Positions 11,741-23,000 of a stretch of DNA of 64,000 bases are shown here, piece after piece. The stretch is from Haematococcus lacustris (taxonomy: Eukaryota > Chlorophyta > Chlorophyceae > Chlamydomonadales > Haematococcaceae), in NCBI GenBank assembly GCA_030144725.1, contig JASKMD010000029.1:3337939-3401938 (forward strand), in the 5' to 3' direction. The first letter of the stretch is position 1, and each line of letters opens with the position of its first letter. The notes under the pieces are model-generated. The model saw nothing but the letters and a program-made list of their open reading frames with translations. It was not told the DNA's origin and made no database searches. A program made the position numbers and the translations under genes.

Positions 11741-12500
11741 ATGTTGCTGCTTTCACATACACACCTTTATGGTGATGGTTCGCAGGTAACTCGCCAGCAA
11801 GAGCCTTCCCCACTCAACTCACCACTGGCTGTGGCAGTGTCCGTGCTACAACACAGCTTCACGGCTGGTGTGCGATACGTCTCAGTCGCGCAGCTGATGG
11901 ACATGCAGTCTCAACATTTGCCTGAACAGGGAGGGAACTCCCAAGTGATCAGGCACGCTAGCACGGAGCAGCCATGCGCCTCATCCTCCAGCACCTCCCT
12001 TGTCAGCCCAGCGGGCAACAAGTACCCACGCAAAGGTATAATTAGGTCCCCTCACTATGGGTGATGTTATGTCCAAATGCACTCATGTTCCCATGCACAT
12101 GGCATGTGCGCCTTCCACTTACAGTATTGCCTGACCCCTTTGACAGGGCTATAGCCTAGAGTTGGCATGACAACCATGCACTGGTGTATGAGGATGACAG
12201 CCTAATGCAAGGCATTGCTGTGCATGCCGCCGCCGCCGCTGCCGCCGCTGCTGGGTGGACGGTGATTTCACGGCCTTTCACGGCTCATTCACTCCCCTCG
12301 GCTTATTCACGGCTCATTGACGGGATGCTGCCAGCAGGGCAGTGCTGCACAGTGCTGCCACCTGTGACCTGTGGCGCTGCAGGTCTTAGTACCCCTACCC
12401 AGCCCTCTTCTTTTGTGCCTGCAGATCAGGAGCGACAGCTGCAGGAAGGGCAGCAGCAGCAGCAGCAGCTGCAGGAGGAACAGGGGAAGCAGCAGGGGCA
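11741..12500 (+). other. Segment duplicated from the ASNSD1 gene region, with a Fanzor A 3' remnant
   Basis: From about 11990 to 12500 the order of blocks matches 19760-20260: a TCAGCCCAGCGGGCAACA block (also near 8950), a minus-strand family A 3' remnant (GCGCCTTCCACTTACA... GGGCTATAGCC), then GTCTTAG-ACC-CTACCCAG, TTTTGTGCCTGCAG and a Gln-rich stretch starting DQERQLQEG, like the ASNSD1 exon at 20174 (DQEQQQEEQ). An open frame at 11741-12064 (ending SPAGNKYPRKG) could be an extra 3' exon of the cyclase but has no recognised domain. Confidence 0.5.
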
Positions 12501-13429
12501 ACGTAGACGCTACAGCATGCTATGCATCCCTCCAGCGCCTGGAGCAGCCCCTGGTGGCCCTGCTCCTCCTGCTGTTGGCAGTTGGTGTGCTGTGCTGCAA
12601 CAGCACCAGCAGCAGGAGGCGGTGGACGGCCTGCAGGCCCCCCTGGCCGCTGTGGTCTCGGGGTTGCAGGCAGCAGCAGCAGTGGCGGCGGGCCCTTTGA
12701 GCGAGGCAGTGCGCCGTCGCCCTGCTGCTTCAAAGTGGGTTGCCATGGCACCACCTCAGCTAGCCCCTAGCTGTAGCCACATCCCCTGTTCCCTTCATGC
12801 TGCTCATGGAACCCAGGGCGTGCATGGGCTGGGGCCGGGTAGGCGAGTCTGCAGGTGTCAACATGTGGTCGCACAATGCTGCATGCTGCACGTGTGTTTG
12901 CACTGTTGGCAGTTCTCCTGCCAGGATGCCTGATGTCTGGCTGGCGAGCTGCCTTGTCTGCATAATTATGGTTCTATGGGTGGATCATAGTTATAAGTCT
13001 ATGGGTGGACCTGATAGTGTCACCTGCCCCACACTGGCCCAACAACCCACTCACCCAACAATGACCCACACTGGCCCACCTTCATGCTGGCTCTGGGGTG
13101 GGGCTCAGGCCACCTGCAACGCAGCAGCTGGTAGGGGAATTTGTGTATCCCGGGCCAAGGTCTCATCCCCTCCCACCTGCCTGCCATACCTACCTGCCTG
13201 CCCAGCTGACCCATGCACTACTACAATGACCATGACATAGCACCCAGCATTTTTGAGACATGCAACACTGCTTGGTGGCCACTGTTATGTCCATTCCTAT
13301 GCTTTGTGGGGGTGTGAGAATTGACAGCATGCAAAGTCAGCAGCGCAAATTGGCATTAGGACGTCCCAACTGAATCTTGTGGGGCTAATGGGCCAATGGG
13401 AACGCACTCTTACCTCTCCTTGTTATTAC
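12501..13429. other. No gene recognised; open, Ala/Gln-rich frame to 12933
   Basis: The plus frame 12184-12933 continues through AVDGLQAPLAAVVSGLQAAA and LSEAVRRR, which resembles the helical text before the PP-loop of ASNSD1 proteins, but no splice structure or conserved motif could be fixed. From 12934 to 13429 nothing convincing was seen on either strand. Confidence 0.35.
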
Positions 13430-13895
13430 ACCGCATGGTGGTCGATGGGCAGCTGGGGTGTTGTGAAGACATTGTCAATGCTATGCAGGGTCATACGTCC
13501 ACTGGCATACCTCCGTCCAGCTCCTGCATAGTCTCAGGGCTGATTGTGAATTGCTGCCATTCGATGCAGGACCATGTATGTGCCATCATCCAGGCCACGT
13601 AAGCCGCGGAAGGTGGACTGGGGACTTGACGGCATGTCATGATGCTCTGGGAGGATGTTGGAGGAGGCGCTCACACCCTTGATCTCCACCACTACCAGGC
13701 ATGGCAGATGGCGTGCATGGCGGCCATGGCATTACTAGAATTACGAACTGAATTGAGACACTTCCCAGCAAGACGCTTCCCAGCATGCATGTCTGGCTTG
13801 TAGGCACTTGCCTCCATTGTGGCCAGCACCTCAGCTGCGAGCACATTTATCTCTGGCCCAAAGGGTTGCTCATAGTAGGTGGGTCACACAGCTGC
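13430..13895 (-). other. Possible exons of an unrecognised gene
   Basis: On the minus strand, YEQPFGPEINVLAAEVLA and ATMEASAYKPDMHAGKRLAG (about 13890-13780) and, in another frame, VVVEIKGVSASSNILPEHHD (about 13700-13640) read like coding sequence. No family is recognised, and the break between the two frames shows either an intron or decay. Confidence 0.3.
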
Positions 13896-13939
13896 CACGG
13901 GTCGCGTGCTAGGAGGGAGGAGGAGGGATTGTAGTATAA

Positions 13940-14338
13940 TCAGTGCATCAGGCCCGTTTGGCAGAGGATAGACAGAGAGGGGCTGCTGCTATTATTATGC
14001 TGCATACGGAGGCCCACACAAAATGAGGCTATAGCCCTGTTGCAGGGATCAGGGACGAGCTGGACTGGAAGGCACCCATGCCGTGTATGCCGGAGGTTTA
14101 CCCAATAAGAACAAACACGGTTGCTGGGGTCCCACGGATTTGTCGTTGTGGTTACACTCGTGACATGCTCATCTGACGAGGAAAATGCAGTAGTGGCATT
14201 GTTTGCTACCCCTTCCTGAAAGTCTGAGGCTCGACGCAGCGCAAGCTTGCTTTTACGTGATGCCAACGCCTCGAGCTCGCGGTCCACTTCACTGTCCGAG
14301 GCATTACGATTACGTTTACGCTGCCTGTTTCGTTGCAT
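13940..14338 (-). CDS. Hypothetical protein with a very basic N-terminus
   Basis: An open frame of 132 codons begins MQRNRQRKRNRNASDSEVDR, a dense basic cluster that could act as a nuclear localisation signal, followed by an acidic helix-like stretch (DRELEALASRKSKLALRRA) and a Ser/Thr-rich part. The C-terminal third looks non-coding, so this may be the first exon of a longer minus-strand gene running into the possible exons at 13.4-13.9 kb. No family recognised. Confidence 0.35.
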   Translation of the reverse strand: MQRNRQRKRNRNASDSEVDRELEALASRKSKLALRRASDFQEGVANNATTAFSSSDEHVTSVTTTTNPWDPSNRVCSYWVNLRHTRHGCLPVQLVPDPCNRAIASFCVGLRMQHNNSSSPSLSILCQTGLMH

Positions 14339-14567
14339 CCCATACCAAGCTCTACAACGTCATATCAATGCTTTGATACATGCTTGCCTACTTAGAACAG
14401 TAACATGGTTGCTTACTTAGAACAGTTTTTTGTCATCAACCACCAACTACCTCGCCATGCCCGTATGGTACCAGTGGACACAATCTCAGCTACCCACTGC
14501 TCGATGGTACCAGCGCCATTTGCTGAAGTTGTAAAATATATGCTGAAGATACTGACCAATTAGCATG

Positions 14568-14996
14568 CCCTTTGGGAGTGCCCTTTTTCAGTTCAGTTCA
14601 GCCTTTGCCCTTTGGGAGTGCCTTTGCCCTTTGGGAGTGCAAGGAGTACCCTGGCTTGGGCTACAAGCGGCTGCGAGATAAGCCACCCAAAGCCCAGGAG
14701 CAGCAGCCTGCTGTGGCACAATAGTGTGTGTGCCCCCCCCCCCACTTGAAGCTGTCATCAGCTTACAATTAGTGCATGTTTTGTCATGCCAACTCTACGG
14801 TGTAGCCCTAACGGGTCAGGCAATGTTGTAGGTGGTAGGCGACCATGACCATGTGTATGCCATGTGTATGCTATGTGTAGGCCATGAGCATGCCATGCGA
14901 TGGGAACTCCACACAGACAAAAACACTGTTTTGTAGTGGTTCATACTTAGTGTGTTCAACTGCAATGAAGGCTCAAGGTTGAGGGCCAAAGTGCTG
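14568..14996 (+). mobile_element. Internally deleted family A Fanzor element
   Basis: The left part (14568-14640) consists of the 5'-subterminal repeats GCCCTTTGGGAGTGCC. It is fused directly to the last 27 codons of the nuclease (KEYPGLGYKRLRDKPPK to TAG at 14722-14724), and then to the conserved 3' region ending at GTGCTG, 14996. A typical left terminus was not found. The right end lies 36 bp from the stop codon of the ribose-5-phosphate isomerase gene. Confidence 0.7.
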
Positions 14997-15031
14997 AGTT
15001 AGCTATGTGCAACGGGCGGGGCTGTATTGCA

Positions 15032-18000
15032 TCATGCCGTGCGTTGCTCCTGTTGATGACGCGCGGTGCTCATCATCGGGTCCACGGCCAGAGTCAGGAT
15101 GCGCGGTCCCTGAGACCCTTGCTGAGCCACCACGGCAGCAGCTGCCACGCCTAACAGCAGACCCGTCGCCACCACGCCAGGCACGCTCAGAAGCTCGTCC
15201 TCCAGCTGGTGATAGGGCTCCTCTTCGCCGTACAACCGCAGCCCGCCGTCGTACCGCAGGTCCAGCAGGTTGTGCTGCAGACGCCATCAAGGGTGACTTC
15301 TGACACCCTGCCCTCCCCGTCAACAGCCTTCCAGCTTGACACAGTCTATCGTGACCAGAGCACTCATGCAACAGTTATCAGCAAAATGCAAGCGCCCAGG
15401 GTTATCCACCCTGAAAGTTTGATGGAGACTTTTGTGCATTGTTTGTGTATGCATGCTGCTAGGGCACATGCTGCTTAAGCTTGATGGATCTGGGCTGGGC
15501 AACCCCATACGTGTACATTCGAGTTGATCTCTTGCAGTTAATGCAATGAAGGCTCTTGGTTGAGGGGCAAGGAGTTGTCTGCCATCCCTTCCGGTGGTGC
15601 CAGGTCCCTGTATATGCACCTTGCTATGCCTGCATTTGCTGGCTCTGCCCTGCCTCGCCTCAGGCCCAAGGCCAGCCCCTGCTCACCCCCTCCGCTGTGA
15701 CGTGTGGGCAGTCTCCACCGCGTGGGTCAGGCACCGTCCCTGGTGCTGAGCGGCGCCACACCTGCCGCGGGCAGCAGTAGCACACCAAGAGCTGAGCTAG
15801 TACAGCAGCGGGGCAGTCAGACGGCGCCAAGGGCTACTGGCGTTATCAGAGGGTTCACATCCAGGTGGTGGTGTAGGGAAGTCAAGTGAGAGACGCCACA
15901 AGACTAGGAGCTAGCAGTGCAGCCTGACACCTGGGTCAATTGTTCCAGTCCATGTGGGCAGCCTATGTTTTGCAGCACTGCCAAATGTTGTATGCCCTGA
16001 TGGTGATGAAGCTGGTGGGCGGGAAGAGAGAAGAAGACAGGCTTACACCGCTGAAGCCATTAACTGCCAGGCTGCTTGGCATGGGAGTGAAATGTATGGG
16101 CGGCTAGTATACTTGGCCATGCAGGGACATAACCAGCCTCTGTGCCTGTTAACTGTGGGTGGTAAGCTCCAGGGAGTGTAGCCTAGCTGGAACCTCCCTC
16201 TCATCCCCAGCATGCATGCACCCTATGGCAATTGACTGACCCACAGGGTAAGTTCATGGGCACAAAAGAGCTACCTGCCAAACATCAACAGGTGTAAGGT
16301 GCAAGACAATGCACCATGATGATTGGGGCCAAGCTCAGCTGCTGCCGTGCTCAAGCTGCTGCTTGCCTCTGCTCCTCCCACGTACGCTGCGGGACCTCAT
16401 GCAGCCTGTCATTCAGTGGCTTTCTGCTGGCCCCATCGTCCAGGGCGGCTCAAAGGAGGTCGATCTGGCTAGTAGCAAGGTATGGGGAGCTGTTGCCTCT
16501 GCCTCAAATGCATGGGTAGCATGTGGCCTCTCCTCACCTCTGCGTCCCCGATCACAATGTCATCCAGTGCCTCTGCCGTCTCTTCCCACCCCTCAGCCTC
16601 TATCAAAACAGGCAAGGGGCCAGTGAGGCGTGACACCACCTGCACAGCGCGCAGGCATCATGTCATTCTCACTGTTCAGTGTGGGATGTTCCTTCCTGAA
16701 GTATGCAACAAGGTGCAGGGGCGAGGCAGCTCACTGCTGCACTGCCCTTGGCTCCCCTCCCCTCCCCCGGCTGCCCTTTGGAAGTGCCCTTAGGAGGTGC
16801 CCTTTGGAGGCTTGCCCTTTGGAGGTGCGAGAGTGAGTGACACACGGGTATAGTAGGTATGAGCAGGTATGAGCAGGTATGAGCCTAGTGGCGCAATGCC
16901 TCTGAGGAAGCGGCCCAGTGCCGCGTGCCTAGTGCCCGCCTCGCTGCCCGCCACCCCCCACCGGCAGCACCCACTGGGCCATGCCCCTTGACAGCGAAGA
17001 CCCGGTGATGCTGCAGCAGCTGCAGGTGTTCTGCACGTATTTTGCCAACTCTAACTTTCTGACACCCTACAACCAGCTGCGGCGCCGCCCTGGGCGCCCA
17101 AGGCAGAACCTCCACTTCATCCTCAAGCCTGCCTTTGACGACCCCAACAACAAGGAGCTGCTGGCCAAGCTGAAGCAGCTGGGCAGCGTCAACTTGACGG
17201 GTGACCACAACACCATCCGTCATCACTCCATGCAGCTAGCGATCGCCATGCAGCAGCACTACTCCAACCCAGGCAAGTGACGGTGGTGCCTAGACTCTGG
17301 ACCTGGACCTGGACCTGGAGATGACCTGACCTGACCTGACCTGACCTGACCCGACCCGACCCCTGACCCTGACCCGCAGAGCGCTATGTCAAGCTCTACG
17401 CCAAGGGGGAGGCTGGGGTGCTGATGCTGTAATGTGGCCCCCTCTTGAGCTGTCATCAGCTTACAATTAGCGCATGTTTGTCATGCCAGGTCTAGGCTAC
17501 AGCCCTGTCACAGGGGTTAGGCAATAGTGTAGATTAAAGGAGTTGACTGTGCCATTGGCATGGTAACACTACTTCACACAGACTGAACATCACCCCTAAT
17601 AAGGGTCAAGGTGCTGGCCCTGGTTATGAAATGATGGTGATGGTGTGGTAGGGACCAACACAAGGTAGCCCCAGCTGAGTGCTGTGGCCTGCCTGACCCC
17701 CTCACTCCCTCACCTTGTCCTCCTCCACCAAAACCACCAGCTGCTGGGCGCGCTCCTGAGCCATGAAAAGTGCCCGCAGTAGTTGTGGCTGTTGCGGCTC
17801 TGATTCCACTGCCAGCAAGTGTATCAGGGGCGGAGCAAAGGGAGAGGTGGTGTGAGGCAGTGAGGGACTTGCTAGCTCAGGACGCTCGAGCTGCATGCTG
17901 CATGCAGTAAGGCCTTTCGCTTTGCATGCTGGCGCCTTTGATGTCAGGTCATGTTTCTCCTGTTAGAGAGGTTGCCATGCCATGACAGGTGCTATGCCCA

Positions 18001-18504
18001 GATCTGGAAGCCCACGTACCGCCCATGATGATTGCTGACGCCTCAACGTCCAATTGGCCGGCCTGCTCAATAGCTAATGACACCGGCACTGTGGCTGCAT
18101 CATCCCCAGATACCAGGGGTACAGCGTGGAAAGCTGCCTCAGTGGCTGCCGCATCGGCTGTGGCCACGCCCCTCACACGCTGCAGGCGTCCACTGGCCAG
18201 GCGCTGGCCCACTTCTTCTATGCACAGGCTGCACATCTCTCCGCCACCAAGCCCCAGCACCATGTCATCTCGCACAAAGGTGTCAACCAGCAGCCGTGCG
18301 GCAGCTCTGCACGAGCACGCTGACATGGCAAGACTGGCATGGCCAGCGTGCTACATGCTACGTGGCCAACATGGTGCATACTCACCTCTTATAGTCTCCA
18401 TTTTGAGCCCCTGCTCGGCACAACGCTGCGCCGCGGATAATAGCGGGCCCATCCCGTGCGAGTAGCCGTGCGCTACGTGAAGATCGACGGGCTACCCAGG
18501 CCAT
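15032..18504 (-). CDS. Ribose-5-phosphate isomerase A, plastid-type, six exons
   Basis: Interconverts ribose 5-phosphate and ribulose 5-phosphate (Calvin cycle and pentose phosphate pathway). Exons on the minus strand: 18504-18386, 18306-18020, 17808-17714, 16639-16538, 15761-15687, 15274-15032. All joins keep phase with GT-AG, giving 306 codons plus TGA. The N-terminus MAWVARRSSRSARLLARDG is Arg/Ser-rich, like a plastid transit peptide. Then come RAAARLLVDTFVRDDMVLGL-GGG (family: GLGTGST), GVATADAAATEAAF, LLRALFMAQERAQQLVVLVE (family: KFIVIVDESK), VSRLTGPLPVLIEAEGWEET, CPHVTAEGHNLLDL (family: VTDNGN-ILD) and LLSVPGVVATGLL (family: PGVVETGLF). Several usual active-site residues are changed (GLGTGST to GLGGGEM; no clear DGADE), so it may be a divergent or non-catalytic paralogue. 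Intron 3 holds a Fanzor fragment in the opposite orientation. Confidence 0.8.
16680..17615 (+). mobile_element. Family A Fanzor fragment (N-terminal exon joined to 3' end) in intron 3 of the isomerase gene
   Basis: Begins around the ACTGCTGCACTGCCCTTGGC block shared with the element at 22.5-23.0 kb, then GCCCTTTGGAGGTGCC repeats, GAGCAGGTATGAGC repeats, and the best N-terminal Fanzor exon in the window: MPLDSEDPVMLQQLQVF... FLTPYNQLRRRPGRPRQN ... AMQQHYSNPG (16981-17275). A GC-AG intron with a short CTGAC tract follows, then ERYVKLYAKGEAG and a stop at 17430-17432, then the conserved 3' region ending at GTCAAGGTGCTG, 17615. The whole RuvC part is deleted. Confidence 0.75.
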
Positions 18505-18764
18505 GGCTGGGCCTAATGTCTCTGCTGCTGCCCTGCCCAGGAGTCAACTCGTCAAGTGCAAATTTGTGTGACATCAATGGTTTGATATCGCGACATTACG
18601 GCTGAGTGCGCCCTGGCCGCATGCACCGAGCTATGAGTTGTTTATGGAATTACAGTGCGTAAATCAAGCAAGCAATATCGGCTATACAGTGACTTGTTGT
18701 GCCAGGGTGCATTTGCTGTGCCATCTAGCGCTGCTTGCAGGCCACCTCTCACCCTGCCTGTGAC
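18505..18764. promoter_or_regulatory. Short divergent promoter region
   Basis: The isomerase gene starts leftward at 18504 and the ASNSD1-like gene starts rightward at 18765. The 260 bp between the two start codons must hold both core promoters and both 5' leaders. No clear TATA box was picked out. Confidence 0.5.
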
Positions 18765-19989
18765 ATGTGCGGCATTGCCCTGGTAGCTGGGGCGCAGGGC
18801 CCCGCAGACTTCCCCGACCTCTTGACACTGCTACAGCGACGTGGCCCAGACACTCAATCTTCTGTCCAGGTCTGCATGACCAGGACCCACACTCCTCCTC
18901 ACGCACAACATCTCATTCAGGCTGTCTGCCTGTGGGTGAAACTCCCTCCACTCATACACCTCTTCATCCATGGGCACCCTCGACAGCTACCCAACCTAGA
19001 CTCTCAACCCAGTGGAGCTGAGGCGGCAACCAGCGTCCGGTTGCACCTGCCTGCTGGTCCACATGTCACCTGCATGGCCAGCTGTGATATCCACGCTGCT
19101 TGTCAACCCAGCTGCCACCTCAGCTCTCTCTTCTGCCTCCCGTCCTACAGATACCCCTGCCCCAGACCGAGATGACTGTGATGGCATCCCTGCTGCAGCT
19201 GCGAGGCAGCACCCCCTCCTCCTGCCCGCTGACCCATGTGTCAGGCGCAGTGCTGGCTTTCAACGGGGAGGTGTTTGGAGGGCTGCAGGTCCCAGTCGGC
19301 ACGAGTGACGCAGCCACCCTGCTCCAAGCCCTGTGTGGCATCCCAGGTCTGCTCCTGTCCAACAGCTGGGGCAGCCACCAGCGCACCATGCACATCCGTG
19401 CAGCGCGACCCGTGCACCTCACACATGTGTGACTTGCAAGCCGGGCTTACTGTTGGCTCCAATTGAAAAGGTTTGCAGCAGCACTGGACACCCATGACAC
19501 TGGTCAAGCAGAGCAGCACAACAGCCGCACAACAGCACTGCAGTACATAAGCTGTAGCTGCCTGCCTGCCTGCCTGCTCACTCTGACTGAGCCCGACCCA
19601 TCATGACCAGAGAGGCCAGAGAGGCCAGAGAGTGCACATCAGGCTTATGGAGCCAGGCAGGGAGCCAAGGGTTGTTGTTGGTGCTACTGATCATGATGAT
19701 CATCATGATGATGCTGATGATGCTAAGCAAGCTGCTGCTGGCATGGCTGCGTGATCTCATCAGCCCCTCACCAGCCTAGCGGGCAACTAGTACCATTGCA
19801 TAGGCAAAAGCAGGTCCCCGTACTAGGGGTGGTGTTTTGTCTGCATGGAGTCATGTGCACATGGCATGGGCGCCTTCCACCTACACTACCCTATGACAGG
19901 GCTATAGCCTACAGTTGACATGACAAACATGCGCTGATGTAAGCTGATGAAGCTTGAGAAGGAGCACACTACTGTGCATCCTGCTGCTG

Positions 19990-20026
<37 letters not shown>

Positions 20027-23000
20027 GCCATGGGCTTGGTCTTGCAACCCAGGCCGGGGTGCTCCTTACCCTTGGCTGGCAGATCAGGCAGATCAGGCCA
20101 ACAGCACTTTACCAACACTCCCTGTCTATGTGGTCTTAGCACCTCTACCCAGCACACTGCTTTGTGCCTGCAGATCAGGAGCAGCAGCAGGAGGAGCAGC
20201 AGGAGCAGCGGGAGAAACAAGAATCGGAGCACCAGCAAGAGGAGCAGCAAGGCGAGGAGGTCGCCGTGCACCACATTGCCCGTGTGCTGAGTCAGCTGAG
20301 GGGGCCCTGGGCGCTGCTGTTCTGGCACCCAGCCTCGCAAAGTCTCTGGTTTGGGCGTGATGTGCTAGGTCAGTGCAGCAACGACAGGCTGCAGCTCACA
20401 CCATCAACACTGCAGCTCAGCCCTGGCCTGGTTCCTCGTCAGCCCGGCACACTAAGCAGCTGCCCTTGCAATGGTAGCACCACGCTCAACCAACAGCCGG
20501 TCAGTTGACCCCCAGCTGCACAGCCATTGGATGCCCAACTAGCTCCTCTGCCTGCATGCATGCATGACCACCACCACACCTGCCTGCATGACCACCGTGG
20601 CTACCACTGCGCAGGCAGGGCACTGAGCAGCCAGCTGCAATGGCAACCTCGCCAAACACAGCACCTTCCACAAATAGGGCACATATGGGTAGCTGGAGCA
20701 CTGCCACAGGCGGTGGTGTGCCATGCCAGCGGCTGCAGACAGCCCAGCCTCCATGCAACATCTGCTGTCAGCCTCCTTGGCGATGCCTGCATGGTGCATG
20801 GGACCGCATTTTGGGCAATGCCATGTAGTGGTGTTGAGCATGAGCATGAGCATGAGGGCTCTTGCCATCAACAGCTGCCCCAAGCTGCCTGACCTAGCCG
20901 TTGCCAGCAGCACACCCCTCACCCCAGCCCTGCCCAGTGAAGCCTACAGCGCTCCTGCATGCCATGGCTTGTGGCCATGACCCTGATGAAAGGAACCCAG
21001 CTGGCCCTCTCCCTGCCCCCACCGCTAGAGTGGCCTTGCCCTGTCAGGCCATCAACCTCTTCACCCATGCCAATGTGTACCCCATACCTGCAGGGCGACG
21101 CAGCCTGCTGCTGCACTGGCCCACCCCCAGCTGCCCCACCCTGCTGCTGGCGTCAGTGGCCCCCCATATCCCCCCTACATCTTGCCCAGACCACCCACCA
21201 CCCAAAGTGACAAAGGCAGCCAGTCCCCACAAACTCCCCTCCCCCACCACCCCCTGCCCCACCACCCCCTGCCCCACCACCCCCTGCCCCCCTTCACCCC
21301 CCCTGCATGAGGCCCAAGGCCCAGCCGCTGGCAAGGGGGCGGGTGGTGGCAGATGGCTGGAGCTCCCCCCTGGTCTGTACCGCTTGCAGCTGCAGCCGGC
21401 TCAATGCCGGGGGGATGCAGCCGCCCAGGGTGTGGCTACAGCACCAGGCAAGAGCGTGCAGCTGCAGGCAGTGCCAGCAGGAGTGGAGGCCAGAGCCTTG
21501 GGAGAGGGGGCTGGGGAGGCCGGGGAGGAGATGGCGCCCACACAGGAGATGGCTCAGGCCACTGGTGGGGGTCCCAGCCTTGGTGACAGGGGTGGGTGTG
21601 GTGGAGGGTTGGGGCAGGGAGCAGGGGCTGGCTCATGCAAGAGTGAGGGCTTGAACGGTAGTGTGACAGGGGGTGATGTGGTAGAGTGGCTCAGCAGCTC
21701 CAGCATGCAGGGCCCAGGCCAGGTGCCTCTCCCCCTGCAGCTGGGCCTGAGCAGCTGGCAGCTGTGGCGGGTGGCCTGGGCCCACCCTCTGGTGCAGCAG
21801 CTGGCTGGGTTTGACCGGCTGCCAGGGCCGCTGTCGTCGCCTGCGCAGCCAGCAGCAGCGGATGAAGCCTGTCAGGCTGGGAAGCCAGGGCAGGTGCAGG
21901 GGGAGGGGCAGGGGCAGGGGCAGGGGCACACAGCCAGGGTCCATAAGCAACGTAAGGGGCAGGGCAATGGAGTGCAACAGCCCCATGAGGGGGGGGAGCA
22001 GCGCCCAGGGCTCAGGGACCGATCCTGGCCTCAGGCTGTGCCCCGTAGCGTGGCTGCTGCCCTGTTGAGGCGGCAGCAGGCAGGCGGGGCGGGGGCAGCC
22101 AGCGACTTGCAGCTGCTTGCCCAACTGGCGGCACAGCCCAGGGTGGAGGCTGCTGTCACTGCCACCCTGGCTGCCCTGGCTCAGGCGGTAAAGGTGCGGG
22201 GCAAGGCGTGGACAGGCTGCTGCTTGCTATATGCAGGGCTCATGAGCCTACTCTGCCTACACACTTCCTATTCATCGCTCAGGCTGTCCAGGCTGGACGA
22301 TAGGAGCCATAGGAGCAACCAAAACAGCCACACACCCGCCCGCCCGCCAGCCATCCCACCTCCCCGCCCGCCCGCCTGCCCGCCTGCCTGCCTGCTGCCT
22401 GCTGCCTGTGCAGGTCCGCTGTCAGTCCATAGACCTGGTCTCAAGACCCTGCCAGGGTCCGCCCTTGGCTGCTTCAGCCCCTGGCGCCAAGCTGCCTCTG
22501 CCTGGTATATGGTAAAAATATAAGTTTAGTTAGACCTCAGCACCTTGGCCCTCAACCTAGAGGCTTCATTGCAGTCGAACACTGATAGTGGACCACCTCA
22601 AAACGGTGTTTTCATCTGTGTGCAGTTCCCATGCTCATGCCATGCACATGGCATACACATGGCATACACATGGCATACACATGTTTTTGCGGGCTTTCAG
22701 TCGGAAGCGGCTCTTGCTCCGCGGCACTGGGCCGCTTCCTCGGAGGCATTGCGCCACTACGCTGATACCTTCTCATACCTGCTTACACCTACTTATACCC
22801 AGGAGGCGGTGTCACTCACTATCGCACCGTCAAAGGGCAAGCCTCCAAAGGGCACCTCCAAAGGGCACCTCCAGTGGGCAGCCGGGGGAGGGGAGAGGAG
22901 CCAAGGGCAGTGCAGCAGTAAGCCATAGGCTGTGTACACTAGGTTTGAGATCTTACACTCAAGGGTTTGTTCCGTACAAGCATCGTCTTCCAACACGTGT

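Noticed and set aside
16309..16626. Plus-strand frame RTLRDLMQPVIQWLSAGPIV
   Set aside because: It lies across and antisense to exon 4 and intron 4 of the isomerase gene, which joins cleanly in phase on the minus strand; no independent support.
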